From contig NZ_JACNME010000004.1 in the NCBI RefSeq assembly GCF_014270065.1, positions 432,409-496,408 of the forward strand: a DNA stretch of 64,000 bases, read 5' to 3'. This document shows positions 17,877 through 27,037 of the stretch, in pieces. The number at the start of each line of letters is the position of its first letter. Position 1 is the first letter of the stretch. The position numbers and the translations under genes are program-made. This DNA comes from Quadrisphaera sp. RL12-1S (GTDB taxonomy: Bacteria; Actinomycetota; Actinomycetes; Actinomycetales; Quadrisphaeraceae). The notes beneath the pieces are model-generated. The model made no database searches and had not been told where the DNA came from. It saw only the letters and a list, made by a program, of their open reading frames with translations.

Positions 17877-19469
17877 TTGTCACGCTCCAGCACGCCCCAC
17901 CACGAGCCTCGTCGCCGCCTCGCGCTGCGCCTCGCCGTCCCCGCGGCCGGCCTGCTCCTGCTCACCGGCTGCTTCTCCGGCTCCACCGGGAGCGGCGGCG
18001 AGGTCGCCTCGGTCACGGAGACGGACGCCACCGAGGGCACCGGCGCCCGCCTGCGCATCGCCCACCTGCAGCCGCCGCGCTCCGGCTTCTCGCCCCTCAC
18101 CGACGACGCGTTCAAGATGGCCCGCTGGTCCAACGTCGAGACCCTGGTCACCCTCGACGACGACGGCGACGCGCAGCCCCTGCTGGCCACCGCCTGGTCC
18201 CAGGTCGACCCCACCACGTGGCGCTTCGAGGTCCGCCAGGGCGTGCGCTTCCACGACGGCCAGCCGATGACCGCGGCCGCCGTCGTCGGGTCCCTGGCCG
18301 CCGCCGCTGCCGCCGCCCCGCCACCGCGCATCCTCGACGGCGTCGACCTGAGCGCCGAGGTGGACCCGAGCGCTCCGGAGGGGGCCGTGCTCGTGCGGAC
18401 GGCGCAGCCCGACCCGCTGCTGCCGCAGCGGCTGTCCAGCCCTCAGCTGGCCGTCATGTCGCCGGCCGCCTACTCCACCGACGCCGCGGGGAAGACCGTG
18501 GTCGACCCGGTCCGCCACGCCACCGGCCCGTTCGTGCTGACCGCCGTCAACGGCACCTCCAGCGCCACCCTCGACCGCTTCGAGGGCTACTGGGGCGAGC
18601 CGGCGGCCGCCGCGGGCATCGACGCCGCGTTCGTGCCGGACGGCACCGCGCGCGCCGCGGCGCTGCGGACGGGGACCGCCGACGTCGTCGAGGCCGTCCC
18701 CGCGGGTCAGGCGTCCCTGCTCGACCCGGCGCTGCTGCACGAGGTGAAGATGCCGCGCACCAACACCCTCTACCTCAACACCTCCCGCGGTGCCTTCGCC
18801 GACCCGGCCGTGCGCGCCGCGGCGCGCGAGGCGGTGGACGCCCGCACGATCGTCGACACCGTCTACGAGGGCCGCGCCGACGTCGCGCAGGGGCTGCTCG
18901 GCCCCGCGCTGCCCTGGACGGCGGACCGACCGCGGCGGACCCCGTCGGTGGCGCCGGCCGGTGCCGCCGACGGGAAGACCATCACCATCGGCACCTTCAC
19001 CGACCGCGCCGAGCTCCCCGAGGTGGCCGTGCAGCTGCAGGCCCAGCTCGAGGCCGCGGGGTTCACGGTGCGCCAGGACGTGCGCGACTACGCCCAGATC
19101 GAGGCCGACGCCCTGGCCGGGAGGTTCGACGCGTTCGTCCTGTCACGCGCCACCGTGCTCGACTCCGGTGACCCGGTCGCCTACCTGGCCAGCGACTTCA
19201 GCTGCGGAGGCTCCTTCAACCTGTCCCAGTTCTGCGACGCCGGCGTCGACGCCGCCATCGCCGAGGCCGCGGCCACCCCGGCCGGGCCGGAGCGCCGTGC
19301 CGCGGTGCTGGAGGCCGAGAGGCTGGTGCTGGAGGCCGACGCCGCGGTGCCGCTGCTCCACGAGCGCGTGCTCCAGGGCGAGCAGCCCGGGGTGACCGGT
19401 GCCGTCCGGGACCCGCGCGAGAGGGCCCTCGTCACCACGGGCACCCGCGTCGGAGCAGCTGCGGCGTGA
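17877..19469 (+). CDS. ABC importer substrate-binding lipoprotein (SBP family 5)
   Basis: A 530-residue extracytoplasmic solute-binding protein. A signal segment ends in the lipobox LLLLTGCFSG (Cys near residue 28). Family-5 features include TLVTLDDDGDAQPLLATAWS, WRFEVRQGVRFHDGQPMTA and NTLYLNTSRGAFADPAVR. The start is TTG 17877, preceded by AGGAGG at 17867-17872. The ligand is not deducible; this family binds peptides, nickel or metallophores. It lies in one operon with the two ATPases and the fused permease; its stop overlaps the permease GTG. Confidence 0.88.
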   Translation: MSRSSTPHHEPRRRLALRLAVPAAGLLLLTGCFSGSTGSGGEVASVTETDATEGTGARLRIAHLQPPRSGFSPLTDDAFKMARWSNVETLVTLDDDGDAQPLLATAWSQVDPTTWRFEVRQGVRFHDGQPMTAAAVVGSLAAAAAAAPPPRILDGVDLSAEVDPSAPEGAVLVRTAQPDPLLPQRLSSPQLAVMSPAAYSTDAAGKTVVDPVRHATGPFVLTAVNGTSSATLDRFEGYWGEPAAAAGIDAAFVPDGTARAAALRTGTADVVEAVPAGQASLLDPALLHEVKMPRTNTLYLNTSRGAFADPAVRAAAREAVDARTIVDTVYEGRADVAQGLLGPALPWTADRPRRTPSVAPAGAADGKTITIGTFTDRAELPEVAVQLQAQLEAAGFTVRQDVRDYAQIEADALAGRFDAFVLSRATVLDSGDPVAYLASDFSCGGSFNLSQFCDAGVDAAIAEAAATPAGPERRAAVLEAERLVLEADAAVPLLHERVLQGEQPGVTGAVRDPRERALVTTGTRVGAAAA

Positions 19470-21475
19470 GCGCGCGCGAGGCGCCGACCGGCCGGGGCGC
19501 GCCGAGCCCGGCACGGGGGGAGGCCCCACGACGAGCCCGGGCCCTCCCCTCGGGCCTGACCTCGGGTCTGACCTCGGGTCTGGCATCGGGCGCGGTGGTC
19601 GGCGCCTCGCGCCTGGGGGCGGTGGCGGCGGCGCTCGTCGTCGTCGGAGTCCTGCCGTGGCTGTCGGGGCGCGACCCGGCGCTCACGGTGCTGCGCGCCC
19701 GCTCGGAGGAGCAGGTGGCCACCCCCGAGGCGCTCGCCGCGGTGCGGGCCGACCTCGGCCTGGCGCCCACCGCGGGCGAGCAGCTGCTGCGCTGGGCGGG
19801 CGGCGTGGTCCGCGCGGACCTGGGGGCGTCCTGGGTCAGCGGACGCCCCGTGCTGCCCGACGTGCTGGGCGGGCTCGCCGTGTCCCTGACGCTCATGGGC
19901 TTCGCGATCGCGGTGGCCGCGGTGGTGGCCGCCCTCGTGGTGTTCCCCGCGCTGCGGGCGGCCCTGCGCGGGCAGGCGCGCCGCAGCGGGGGCGCCGCCG
20001 CCGCGCTGCTGACCGCCCTGCCCGAGTTCCTGCTGGCCACGGCCCTGCTGGTGGTGCTCGCCGCGCACCTGCGCTGGCTGCCGCCCTACGGCTGGGAGGG
20101 GCCGGCGCACGCGGTGCTGCCGGCGCTGGCGCTCGGGCTGCCGGCCGGGGGCCTGCTCGGGCGGCTGCTGTCCGACGCCGTGAGCTCCGCGGCGGCCGAG
20201 CCCTGGGCGGCCACGTGGGCGAGCGCCGGCACCACCCGCGCCCGCCTGGCCGGTGGCCTCCTGCTGCGCGCGGTGCCCGGTGTCGCCCCGCAGGTCGGCA
20301 TGGTGCTGGTGGGCCTGGCCGGCGGCGCCGTGGCGGTCGAGCGGGTCTTCGCCGTCCCCGGCATCGGCCGCACCGCCCTGGGCGCCGCGGGCGCGCAGGA
20401 CGCGCCGCTGCTGCAGGGCTGCGTGCTCGCGCTGCTGGTGGTGGGCGCCGTCTGCGGAACCAGCGCCGCCCTGCTGCGCCGCCTGGTGCTCGGCCGGACG
20501 CTGCGCACGGCTGGCCTGAGCGTGGCCGAACCTGCCGCCACCCGCGGCCGGGGCGGGCTCGCGGTGCCCGCGGTCTGCGCCGCGCTGGTCGTCGCCACCA
20601 CCGTCGCCGGGCTGCTGCGGGACCCCTTCACCCCCGCCCACGCCCGGTTGGCGGCCCCCAGCCTCGAGCTGCCGCTGGGCGCCGACGCCTCCGGGCGCGA
20701 CCTGCTCGCCCGCGTCGGGCACGGTGCCGCGTCGACCGTCGGCACGGCGGTGCTGGTCTGCGTGCTCGCCGCCGTCATCGGCGTGGCCGCCGGGCTGCTG
20801 CCACGCCTGTCCACCGGACCCGTCGAGGTGACCAACGCGGCTCCGCCGGTGCTCGCCGGTCTCGTCACCGCCGCGGTCCTCGGGCCGGGCTCGCAGCTGA
20901 CCGGGAGCGCGGCGGTGGCCGTGCTGGTCGTCTCCTGGGCCCCGCTGGCCGCGCACACCGCCGCCCTGGTCACCGAGGCGCGCGCCCAGCCGCACGTGCG
21001 GGTGCTGCCGCTGCTCGGGGTGGGCCGCGCCCGCCTGCTCCTCGTGCACGTGCTGCCCGACGTGCTGCCTCCGGTGCTGCGCCACGCGGCTCTGCGGCTG
21101 CCGGGCGTGGCCCTGGCGCTGGCGTCGCTGGGGTTCCTGGGCCTCGGGCCGCAGCCCCCCGCCCCGGACTGGGGCCTCGTGCTGGCGGAGGGGATGCCCT
21201 ACGCGGAGCGGGCGCCGTGGGCGGTGCTCGCCCCCGCCGGCTCCCTGGTCGCGCTGTCGGTGCTGGCGGTGACCCTGGCCTCGCTCGGGGCCGCGGCCCC
21301 CAGGTGGCGCCGGACGGCGGTGACGAGCACCCCGCTGAGCAGCGGGAACGACGCGAGCACCAGCCACGGCAGCGCCCTGGCCGGGCCCGCCGGGTCGGAG
21401 GCGTCCACCACCGAGCCCACCAGCCAGCTGCCGAGCAGCACGGCCGCGCCGCCGCAGGTCGACACCAGGCCGTAG
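19466..21475 (+). CDS. Fused DppB-DppC type ABC permease
   Basis: A 669-residue membrane protein with two complete permease halves. The first (residues ~45-340) has the coupling element AATWASAGTTRARLAGGLLL and VFAVPGIGRTALGAAGAQD, as in DppB. The second (~365-620) has SLELPLGADASGRDLLARVG and ALASLGFLGLGPQPPAPDWG, as in DppC. These are normally two proteins. An in-frame 12-bp repeat encodes SGLTSGLTSGLAS near residue 29. The last ~60 residues are low complexity and are antisense to the MFS gene. It overlaps the lipoprotein stop by 4 bases. Confidence 0.88.
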   Translation: MSAREAPTGRGAPSPARGEAPRRARALPSGLTSGLTSGLASGAVVGASRLGAVAAALVVVGVLPWLSGRDPALTVLRARSEEQVATPEALAAVRADLGLAPTAGEQLLRWAGGVVRADLGASWVSGRPVLPDVLGGLAVSLTLMGFAIAVAAVVAALVVFPALRAALRGQARRSGGAAAALLTALPEFLLATALLVVLAAHLRWLPPYGWEGPAHAVLPALALGLPAGGLLGRLLSDAVSSAAAEPWAATWASAGTTRARLAGGLLLRAVPGVAPQVGMVLVGLAGGAVAVERVFAVPGIGRTALGAAGAQDAPLLQGCVLALLVVGAVCGTSAALLRRLVLGRTLRTAGLSVAEPAATRGRGGLAVPAVCAALVVATTVAGLLRDPFTPAHARLAAPSLELPLGADASGRDLLARVGHGAASTVGTAVLVCVLAAVIGVAAGLLPRLSTGPVEVTNAAPPVLAGLVTAAVLGPGSQLTGSAAVAVLVVSWAPLAAHTAALVTEARAQPHVRVLPLLGVGRARLLLVHVLPDVLPPVLRHAALRLPGVALALASLGFLGLGPQPPAPDWGLVLAEGMPYAERAPWAVLAPAGSLVALSVLAVTLASLGAAAPRWRRTAVTSTPLSSGNDASTSHGSALAGPAGSEASTTEPTSQLPSSTAAPPQVDTRP

Positions 21476-22563
21476 CGGGCGCCGAGGTCGCGCGCGGGAG
21501 AGAGCGCGGCCACCACGTCCCGCCCGACCGGCATGAGCAGCACCTGCCCCGCCGTCACCAGCACCACGAGCGCGGCGGCCCCGGCCAGCGCCGCGGTGGC
21601 GCCCCCCACCTGCCGGGACACCGCCCCGGCGAGCACCGCGGCCACCAGCAGCCCGTGCCCGGCCAGCAGCGCGGTGGGCGCCGACCACCGGTGCGACACC
21701 CAGCCCAGCACGGGCATCTGCCCCACCACCACGAGCGCGGCCGACACGGCGAAGAGGACCCCGACGGCCACGTCGGCGGTGTCCCGCGCCACACCCGCGC
21801 GGTCGAGCTCCAGCGGCAGCGTGAGGTACAGCTGGTTGTAGACCACGAGGTAGCCGGCCTGCGCCAGCGCCACGGCGAGGAACACCGGCTCGCGCAGCGC
21901 CGCCACCGCGCCCGCCACCAGCGGCTCAGGCCCCTCCGCGCCGCCCGGGCCTGCGGGTCCCGCTGCGCGGCGGGGGAGGAGCCGCCAGTGGCCGAGCAGG
22001 ACGACGACGAACACAGCGGCCGCCACGAGGCAGGTGGTGCGGAAGCCGACGAGCAGCAGCGCCGAGCCGAGCACCGGACCGGCCAGCGCGCCCACCTGGC
22101 CGGCCACCGAGAACAGGCCGAACGCCTCGCGCCGGTCCAGGCCCGCTGCGGGCGTCCCGGCGGCGCGCGCCAGCTCGGACTCGACCGCGGGGGAGAACAT
22201 CGCCGCGGCGACACCGGTGAGCAGGGCACCGGCGATGACGCCGGCCGCGCTCGTCGTCGTCCCCAGCAGCACGAAGCCGACCACGCGCACGGCGCAGCCG
22301 GTGAGCACGAGGGGGCGAGGGCCGAACCTGTCCGCGAGGACCCCGCCGACGACGAACAGGCCCTGCTGGCTAGCCGTGCGCAGGCCCAGGACCAGCGCGA
22401 CGGTGCCGGCGGCGAGGGCCAGGTCGCTGGCGAGGTGCACCGCGAGGAAGGGCAGCACGAGGTAGAAGCCGGTGTTGAAGGCGAGCTGGCTCAGCACCAG
22501 CAGGCGCACCAGCGGGCTGGCGCGGCGCATCAGGTGCAGGCTCGACATGAGAACCATCCTCAC
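21199..22563 (-). CDS. MFS transporter
   Basis: A 454-residue major facilitator with about twelve hydrophobic segments and the loop 2-3 motif GGVLADRFGPRPLVLTG (near residue 75). It resembles multidrug-type MFS exporters. Start candidates are GTG 22563 and ATG 22557/22548. Its 3' end overlaps the fused permease gene by 277 bp on the opposite strand, so each C-terminal tail is the antisense of the other. An MFS exporter beside a peptide/nickel-type importer recalls metallophore systems, but no biosynthetic gene is present. Confidence 0.82.
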   Translation of the reverse strand: MRMVLMSSLHLMRRASPLVRLLVLSQLAFNTGFYLVLPFLAVHLASDLALAAGTVALVLGLRTASQQGLFVVGGVLADRFGPRPLVLTGCAVRVVGFVLLGTTTSAAGVIAGALLTGVAAAMFSPAVESELARAAGTPAAGLDRREAFGLFSVAGQVGALAGPVLGSALLLVGFRTTCLVAAAVFVVVLLGHWRLLPRRAAGPAGPGGAEGPEPLVAGAVAALREPVFLAVALAQAGYLVVYNQLYLTLPLELDRAGVARDTADVAVGVLFAVSAALVVVGQMPVLGWVSHRWSAPTALLAGHGLLVAAVLAGAVSRQVGGATAALAGAAALVVLVTAGQVLLMPVGRDVVAALSPARDLGARYGLVSTCGGAAVLLGSWLVGSVVDASDPAGPARALPWLVLASFPLLSGVLVTAVRRHLGAAAPSEARVTASTDSATREPAGASTAHGARSA

Positions 22564-22606
22564 TCACGAGTCCGCCCCCCCTCCCTGGCCCCCCGCCCTC
22601 CAGCGT

Positions 22607-22714
22607 CCGTGATCATGGGCGTTGTGCGCACCGCGGCCTGCGGTCGTGGTGCTGAGTGCGCAGAACGCCCATGATCACGGTGGGTGGTGCGCAGAACGCC
22701 CATGATCACGGGGG
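22607..22714. repeat. Triple CATGATCAC intergenic repeat
   Basis: CCGTGATCATGGGCGTT at 22607 is followed by two reverse-oriented copies, at 22656-22680 and 22686-22710, each ~25 bp and differing by one base. Copies 1 and 2 form a large inverted repeat. It lies between the MFS start and the flavin reductase stop. Shorter CATGATCAC sites recur near 26031, 33473, 34731 and 34762. Confidence 0.8.
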
Positions 22715-23513
22715 TCAGGAGGGGCCGAAGCGCTCCACGCGGATCGACTCGGCGGGCACGCCGACCTCGACGAGCAGCCGCTCGGCCGCCGTCGTGAACG
22801 GGGTGGAGCCGCACAGGAACACGTCGGCCTCCCCACGCAGCGCGCCGAGGCGGTCGGCGGCCGGCAGCAGGTCTGCGGCGCGCAGCCGGCCGGCGGGGCG
22901 TCCGCTCGCGTCGTCGTCCTCGCGGGACAGCGCCGTGGTGGTGACGTCGGCGAAGGCGCCGGTGAGCTCCGCGCCGTAGAACAGCTCGGCGCGCGTGCGC
23001 GCCGCGGCCACGAGGTGCACCGGCGCGCTGTCACGACCGGCGGCTCCACGCGCCGCACGGGACCGCAGGACGCACGCCAGCGGCACGAGGCCCGAGCCGC
23101 CGCCCACCAGGAGGGCTGGACGGTCTCCGCGCCACACGAACCAGCCGCCGAACGGCCCGCGCACCTCGAGGGGGTCGCCGACGGCGACGTGGTCGTGCAG
23201 GTAGCCCGACACCTCCCCGTCCGGGAGCCTGTCGACGGTCAGCTCCACCACGCCGGTGTCCTCCGGGGGGCTCGCGACGCTGTAGGAGCGCTGCGCGCGG
23301 TAGCCGTCGGGCGCGGTGAGGCGCACGAGGTAGTTCTGGCCCGGCAGGTGCGGCTGCCACTCGGTCAGCGCCACGCGGAACGTCGTCGCGTGCGGCGTCT
23401 CCCGGCGGACCTCGACCACGGTGCCCGTCTGCCAGGAGCGCTTGGCGCCGGTCGGGGGGACGCGGCGGCGGGGGGAGTCGAGCTGCGGGAGCTCGGGCAG
23501 GTCGGGGAGCCCG

Positions 23514-23521
<8 letters not shown>
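22715..23521 (-). CDS. FAD/NAD(P)-binding oxidoreductase (ferredoxin-reductase type)
   Basis: A 268-residue flavoprotein reductase. The FAD site is RAQRSYSVASPP (near residue 77), the pyridine nucleotide site is ALLVGGGSGLVPLACVLRS (near 135-153), and the C-terminal motif is VFLCGSTPFTTAAERLL. It probably passes electrons between NAD(P)H and the molybdoenzyme encoded just upstream, since the two overlap by 8 bp in the same operon. Confidence 0.87.
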
Positions 23522-24127
<606 letters not shown>

Positions 24128-24131
<4 letters not shown>

Positions 24132-26008
24132 CGGGACATCCCACCAGCCTGCCCGCCGTCTGGCGAGCGGCGCAGCCGGTAGACCACGTGGTCGCGCGGG
24201 TCGAGGGGGTTGTCCGGGGTCATCTCGCCGGTCGCCGCCCGCTCGAAGCCCGCCTTCTCCAGCGCCCGCCAGGAGGCGCGGTTGCCCAGCGGCACGGACA
24301 CCAGCACCTCGGGGGCGCCGGGGTGGCGCACGAGGCCGTCGGCGACGGCCGCCGCGATGACAGCCGCGCCCAGGCCGCGCCCCTGCAGGTCGGGCTCACC
24401 GATGAGGTAGTCGATCCCCAGCGCCCCGGCCGGCACGGGCAGCAGGGCCTCCAGCGCTGCGCGGGACTCGGCCTCGTCGTCGTAGGAGTAGGTCTGCACG
24501 AAGCCGAACGCGCGGCCCCCGGCCGTCAGCGCCACCGCCAGCCAGATCGGGTCGCTGCCGTCGACGCCGGGGCCGTAGTCGCGCTCGAGGGCCTCGGGCG
24601 TGTGCTCGTCCGGCCACCACCGGGCCACCCGGGGCTCGTCGAGCCAGCGGCCCAGCAGGGGGAAGTCCTCGCGGCGCAGCGGGCGCAGCGCCACCGCGCC
24701 CCGCAGGTCGGCGGTGCGCTCGCCGGTGCCCGCGCCCGTGCTCACGGGACGCCGCACCTCGTCGGCCTCCTCCCGGCTGATGCCCAGCAGGTGCAGCACG
24801 CTGTCGAGGTAGGGGTTGTTCACCGCGGCGTCGGCCTGCTCGCGCACGAGCGGCTTCGCGTTGAACGCCACCCCCAGGCCCGCGGTAGCGATCATGTCGA
24901 GGTCGTTGGCGCCGTCGCCCACGGCCACCGTGCGGTCCAGGTCGAGCCCCTCCGCGCGGGCGAACTCCCGCAGCGCGGTCGCCTTGCCGGCCCGGTCGAC
25001 CACGTCGCCCAGCACCCGGCCCGTCAGCCTCCCGTCGACCACCTCCAGGCGGTTGGCGCGCACCCGCGCGATGCCCAGGCTCGCCGCCAGCGGCTCCACC
25101 ACCTCGGCGAACCCGCCCGAGACCAGCGCCACGACGAACCCGAGGCGCTGCAGGACCGAGCACAGCACCTCCGCGCCCGGCGTCAGCCGCACCGCGGCGC
25201 GCACGTCGGCCAGGACCCGGGCGTCCAGCCCGGCCAGGGCCTTCACGCGCTCGTGCAGCGACTCCGCGAAGTCGAGCTCGCCACGCATCGCCCGCTCGGT
25301 GACCTCCGCCACCGCGCGCTGCGCCTCCGGACCGGCGTGCGCCGCGATGAGCTCGATGACCTCGTCCTGGATGAGCGTGGAGTCGACGTCGAGCACCACC
25401 AGCCGCCGCCCGTGCCGCACCAGCCCCGCCGGGGAGACCGCGACGTCCACCCCGGCGCTCGCGGCGACGGCGGCCAGCTCGCGGCGCAGCGCCGCCGGCT
25501 CGGCGCCGCGCACGTCGAGCTCCAGGCAGGTGACCGGGTGGTCGGGGGTGGCGGTGGCGAGGCTGCGGACGGCGTCGATCGACGCGCCCGCGTCGGCGAC
25601 GGTGCCGGCCACCAGCGCCAGCTGCTCGGGCCGCAGCGGCGCGGCCAGGACCGTCACGTGCGAGCGGGGGTGCTCGCCGACGACGACGCCCGCGGCGTCG
25701 TCGGTGCCGCTGCCGCCGGGCGTGGTGGTGACCTCGAGGTCGAAGGGGGCGGCGGCGGCGCGCAGCGCCTGCTCCAGCTCGGCCGCGCGGCGGTCGTCGT
25801 CCTCCTCGCCCGGCAGGCCGGCAGCGGGGCCGCAGGTGGTGAGCAGCGCGAGCGTGAGGTGGCCGCGGACCACGTGCTGCTCGACGTCGAGCACCTCCAG
25901 CCCGCGCCCGGCCAGCGCCCCCAGCACCGCCGCTGTGACGCCGGGCCTGTCGGTGCCGGTGAGGGTCGCGAGCAGGGTGCTGTGGCTCTGGGGACCGGGC
26001 TGGGGCAC
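24128..26008 (-). CDS. serB: SerB phosphoserine phosphatase fused to a GNAT acetyltransferase
   Basis: A 626-residue two-part protein. Residues 1-~180 are two ACT-like regulatory segments. Residues ~195-410 are a HAD phosphatase with catalytic VVLDVDSTLIQDEVIE, ALVSGGF and VAVGDGANDLDMIATAG, expected to make serine from phosphoserine. Residues ~430-626 are a GNAT domain (LRPLRREDFPLLGRWLDEP, acetyl-CoA loop DLQGRGLGAAVI, GNRASWRALEKAGFER) close to the AAC(6')-like branch. Family SerB proteins end near residue 410, so the fusion is unusual. A TAGCGT box at 26015-26020 lies 6 bases before the GTG. Confidence 0.87.
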
Positions 26009-26049
26009 GCCCGAACGCTACCCACCCATCGTGATCATGGACGGGGTTG

Positions 26050-26118
26050 TCAGGCGTTCTCCTCGTCGCGCCAGGCGAGCCAGTCGCGCAGGCGACCGAA
26101 GTCGTCGTCGGGTCCACC
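26050..26118 (-). pseudogene. 3'-end remnant of a luciferase-like F420 oxidoreductase gene
   Basis: The minus strand reads GGPDDDFGRLRDWLAWRDEE then NA and stop, closely matching the C-terminus of the intact gene ending at 27034 (GGPEYDLGLAKDWFAWRDEQ). A 34-bp core (26052-26085) matches 26993-27026 in inverted orientation at 31 of 34 positions. Nothing upstream of GGP is preserved. It marks a gene that was replaced or inverted. Confidence 0.7.
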
Positions 26119-26230
26119 GGCGAGGAGTGACGGGCTGCGGCACGCCCGCAGGCTCGCTGGCGGGGTCGGTGTGGCGTCCGGTCGAGGTGAGGTGGAGGCT
26201 GGCGTCATCCGTCGCGGTGAAGGAGAAGCA

Positions 26231-27034
26231 GTGTCCGAGACCCGTCGCCCTGTTCGTGTCGCTGTCCAGATCCAGCAGCAGCACTCCGACTACGCCGGCA
26301 TCCGGCGGGCTGTCGCCGCAGCCGAGGAGGCCGGCGCGGACGCGCTCTACACGTGGGACCACTTCTACCCGCTCTACGGAGAGCCGGAAGGCCTGCACTT
26401 CGAGTGCTGGAGCCTCCTGGCGGCGTGGGCCGAGGCCACGGAGAAGGTCGAGCTCGGCGCCCTCGTGACGTGCAACAGCTACCGCAACCCCGAGCTGCTG
26501 GCCGACATGGCGCGCACGGTCGACCACATCTCCGCCAAGGGCGGAGAGGGTCGGCTCGTGCTCGGCATCGGTTCAGGCTGGTTCCAGAAGGACTACGACG
26601 AGTACGGGTACGAGTTCGGAACGGCTGGTGGCCGACTCGATGCGCTCGGCGAAGCGCTCCCGCGCATCCAGTCGCGCTTCGGCAAGCTCAACCCCGCGCC
26701 CACGCGCCACATCCCCATCCTCATCGGAGGAGGTGGGGAGAAGAAGACGCTCCGGATGGTCGGGCAGTACGCCGACATCTGGCACTCCTTCGGCGACGCG
26801 GAGACCTTCACCCGCAAGTCCGCCATCCTCGACGACTGGGCCCGCCAGGCCGGACGCGCACCGCAGGAGATCGAGCGCTCCATCGGCGTCGACAAGGCCC
26901 CGGAGGAGGTCGGTGAGGACCTGCTCGCCCGGGGCGCCACCTACTTCACCATCGGCGTCGGAGGTCCGGAGTACGACCTGGGACTCGCGAAGGACTGGTT
27001 CGCCTGGCGTGACGAGCAGAACGCCTCGCGCTGA
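26231..27034 (+). CDS. LLM-class F420-dependent oxidoreductase
   Basis: A 267-residue luciferase-like TIM-barrel enzyme: DYAGIRRAVAAAEEAGADAL (residues 19-38), YTWDHFYPLYG, ALVTCNSYRNPELLADMART, RLVLGIGSGWFQKDYDEYGY and HIPILIGGGGEKKTLRMV. Such enzymes use F420H2 to reduce or oxidise unknown substrates. AAGGAG at 26220-26225 precedes the GTG. It ends 3 bases from the stop of a convergent serine recombinase, and an inverted copy of its last codons lies before it (26050-26118). Confidence 0.9.
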   Translation: MSETRRPVRVAVQIQQQHSDYAGIRRAVAAAEEAGADALYTWDHFYPLYGEPEGLHFECWSLLAAWAEATEKVELGALVTCNSYRNPELLADMARTVDHISAKGGEGRLVLGIGSGWFQKDYDEYGYEFGTAGGRLDALGEALPRIQSRFGKLNPAPTRHIPILIGGGGEKKTLRMVGQYADIWHSFGDAETFTRKSAILDDWARQAGRAPQEIERSIGVDKAPEEVGEDLLARGATYFTIGVGGPEYDLGLAKDWFAWRDEQNASR

Positions 27035-27037
27035 GCG

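Noticed and set aside
19556..19592. Phased TGA repeat in the fused permease gene
   Set aside because: The unit is 12 bp and in frame, encoding SGLT repeats, so it is a coding repeat and not a stop-codon array.
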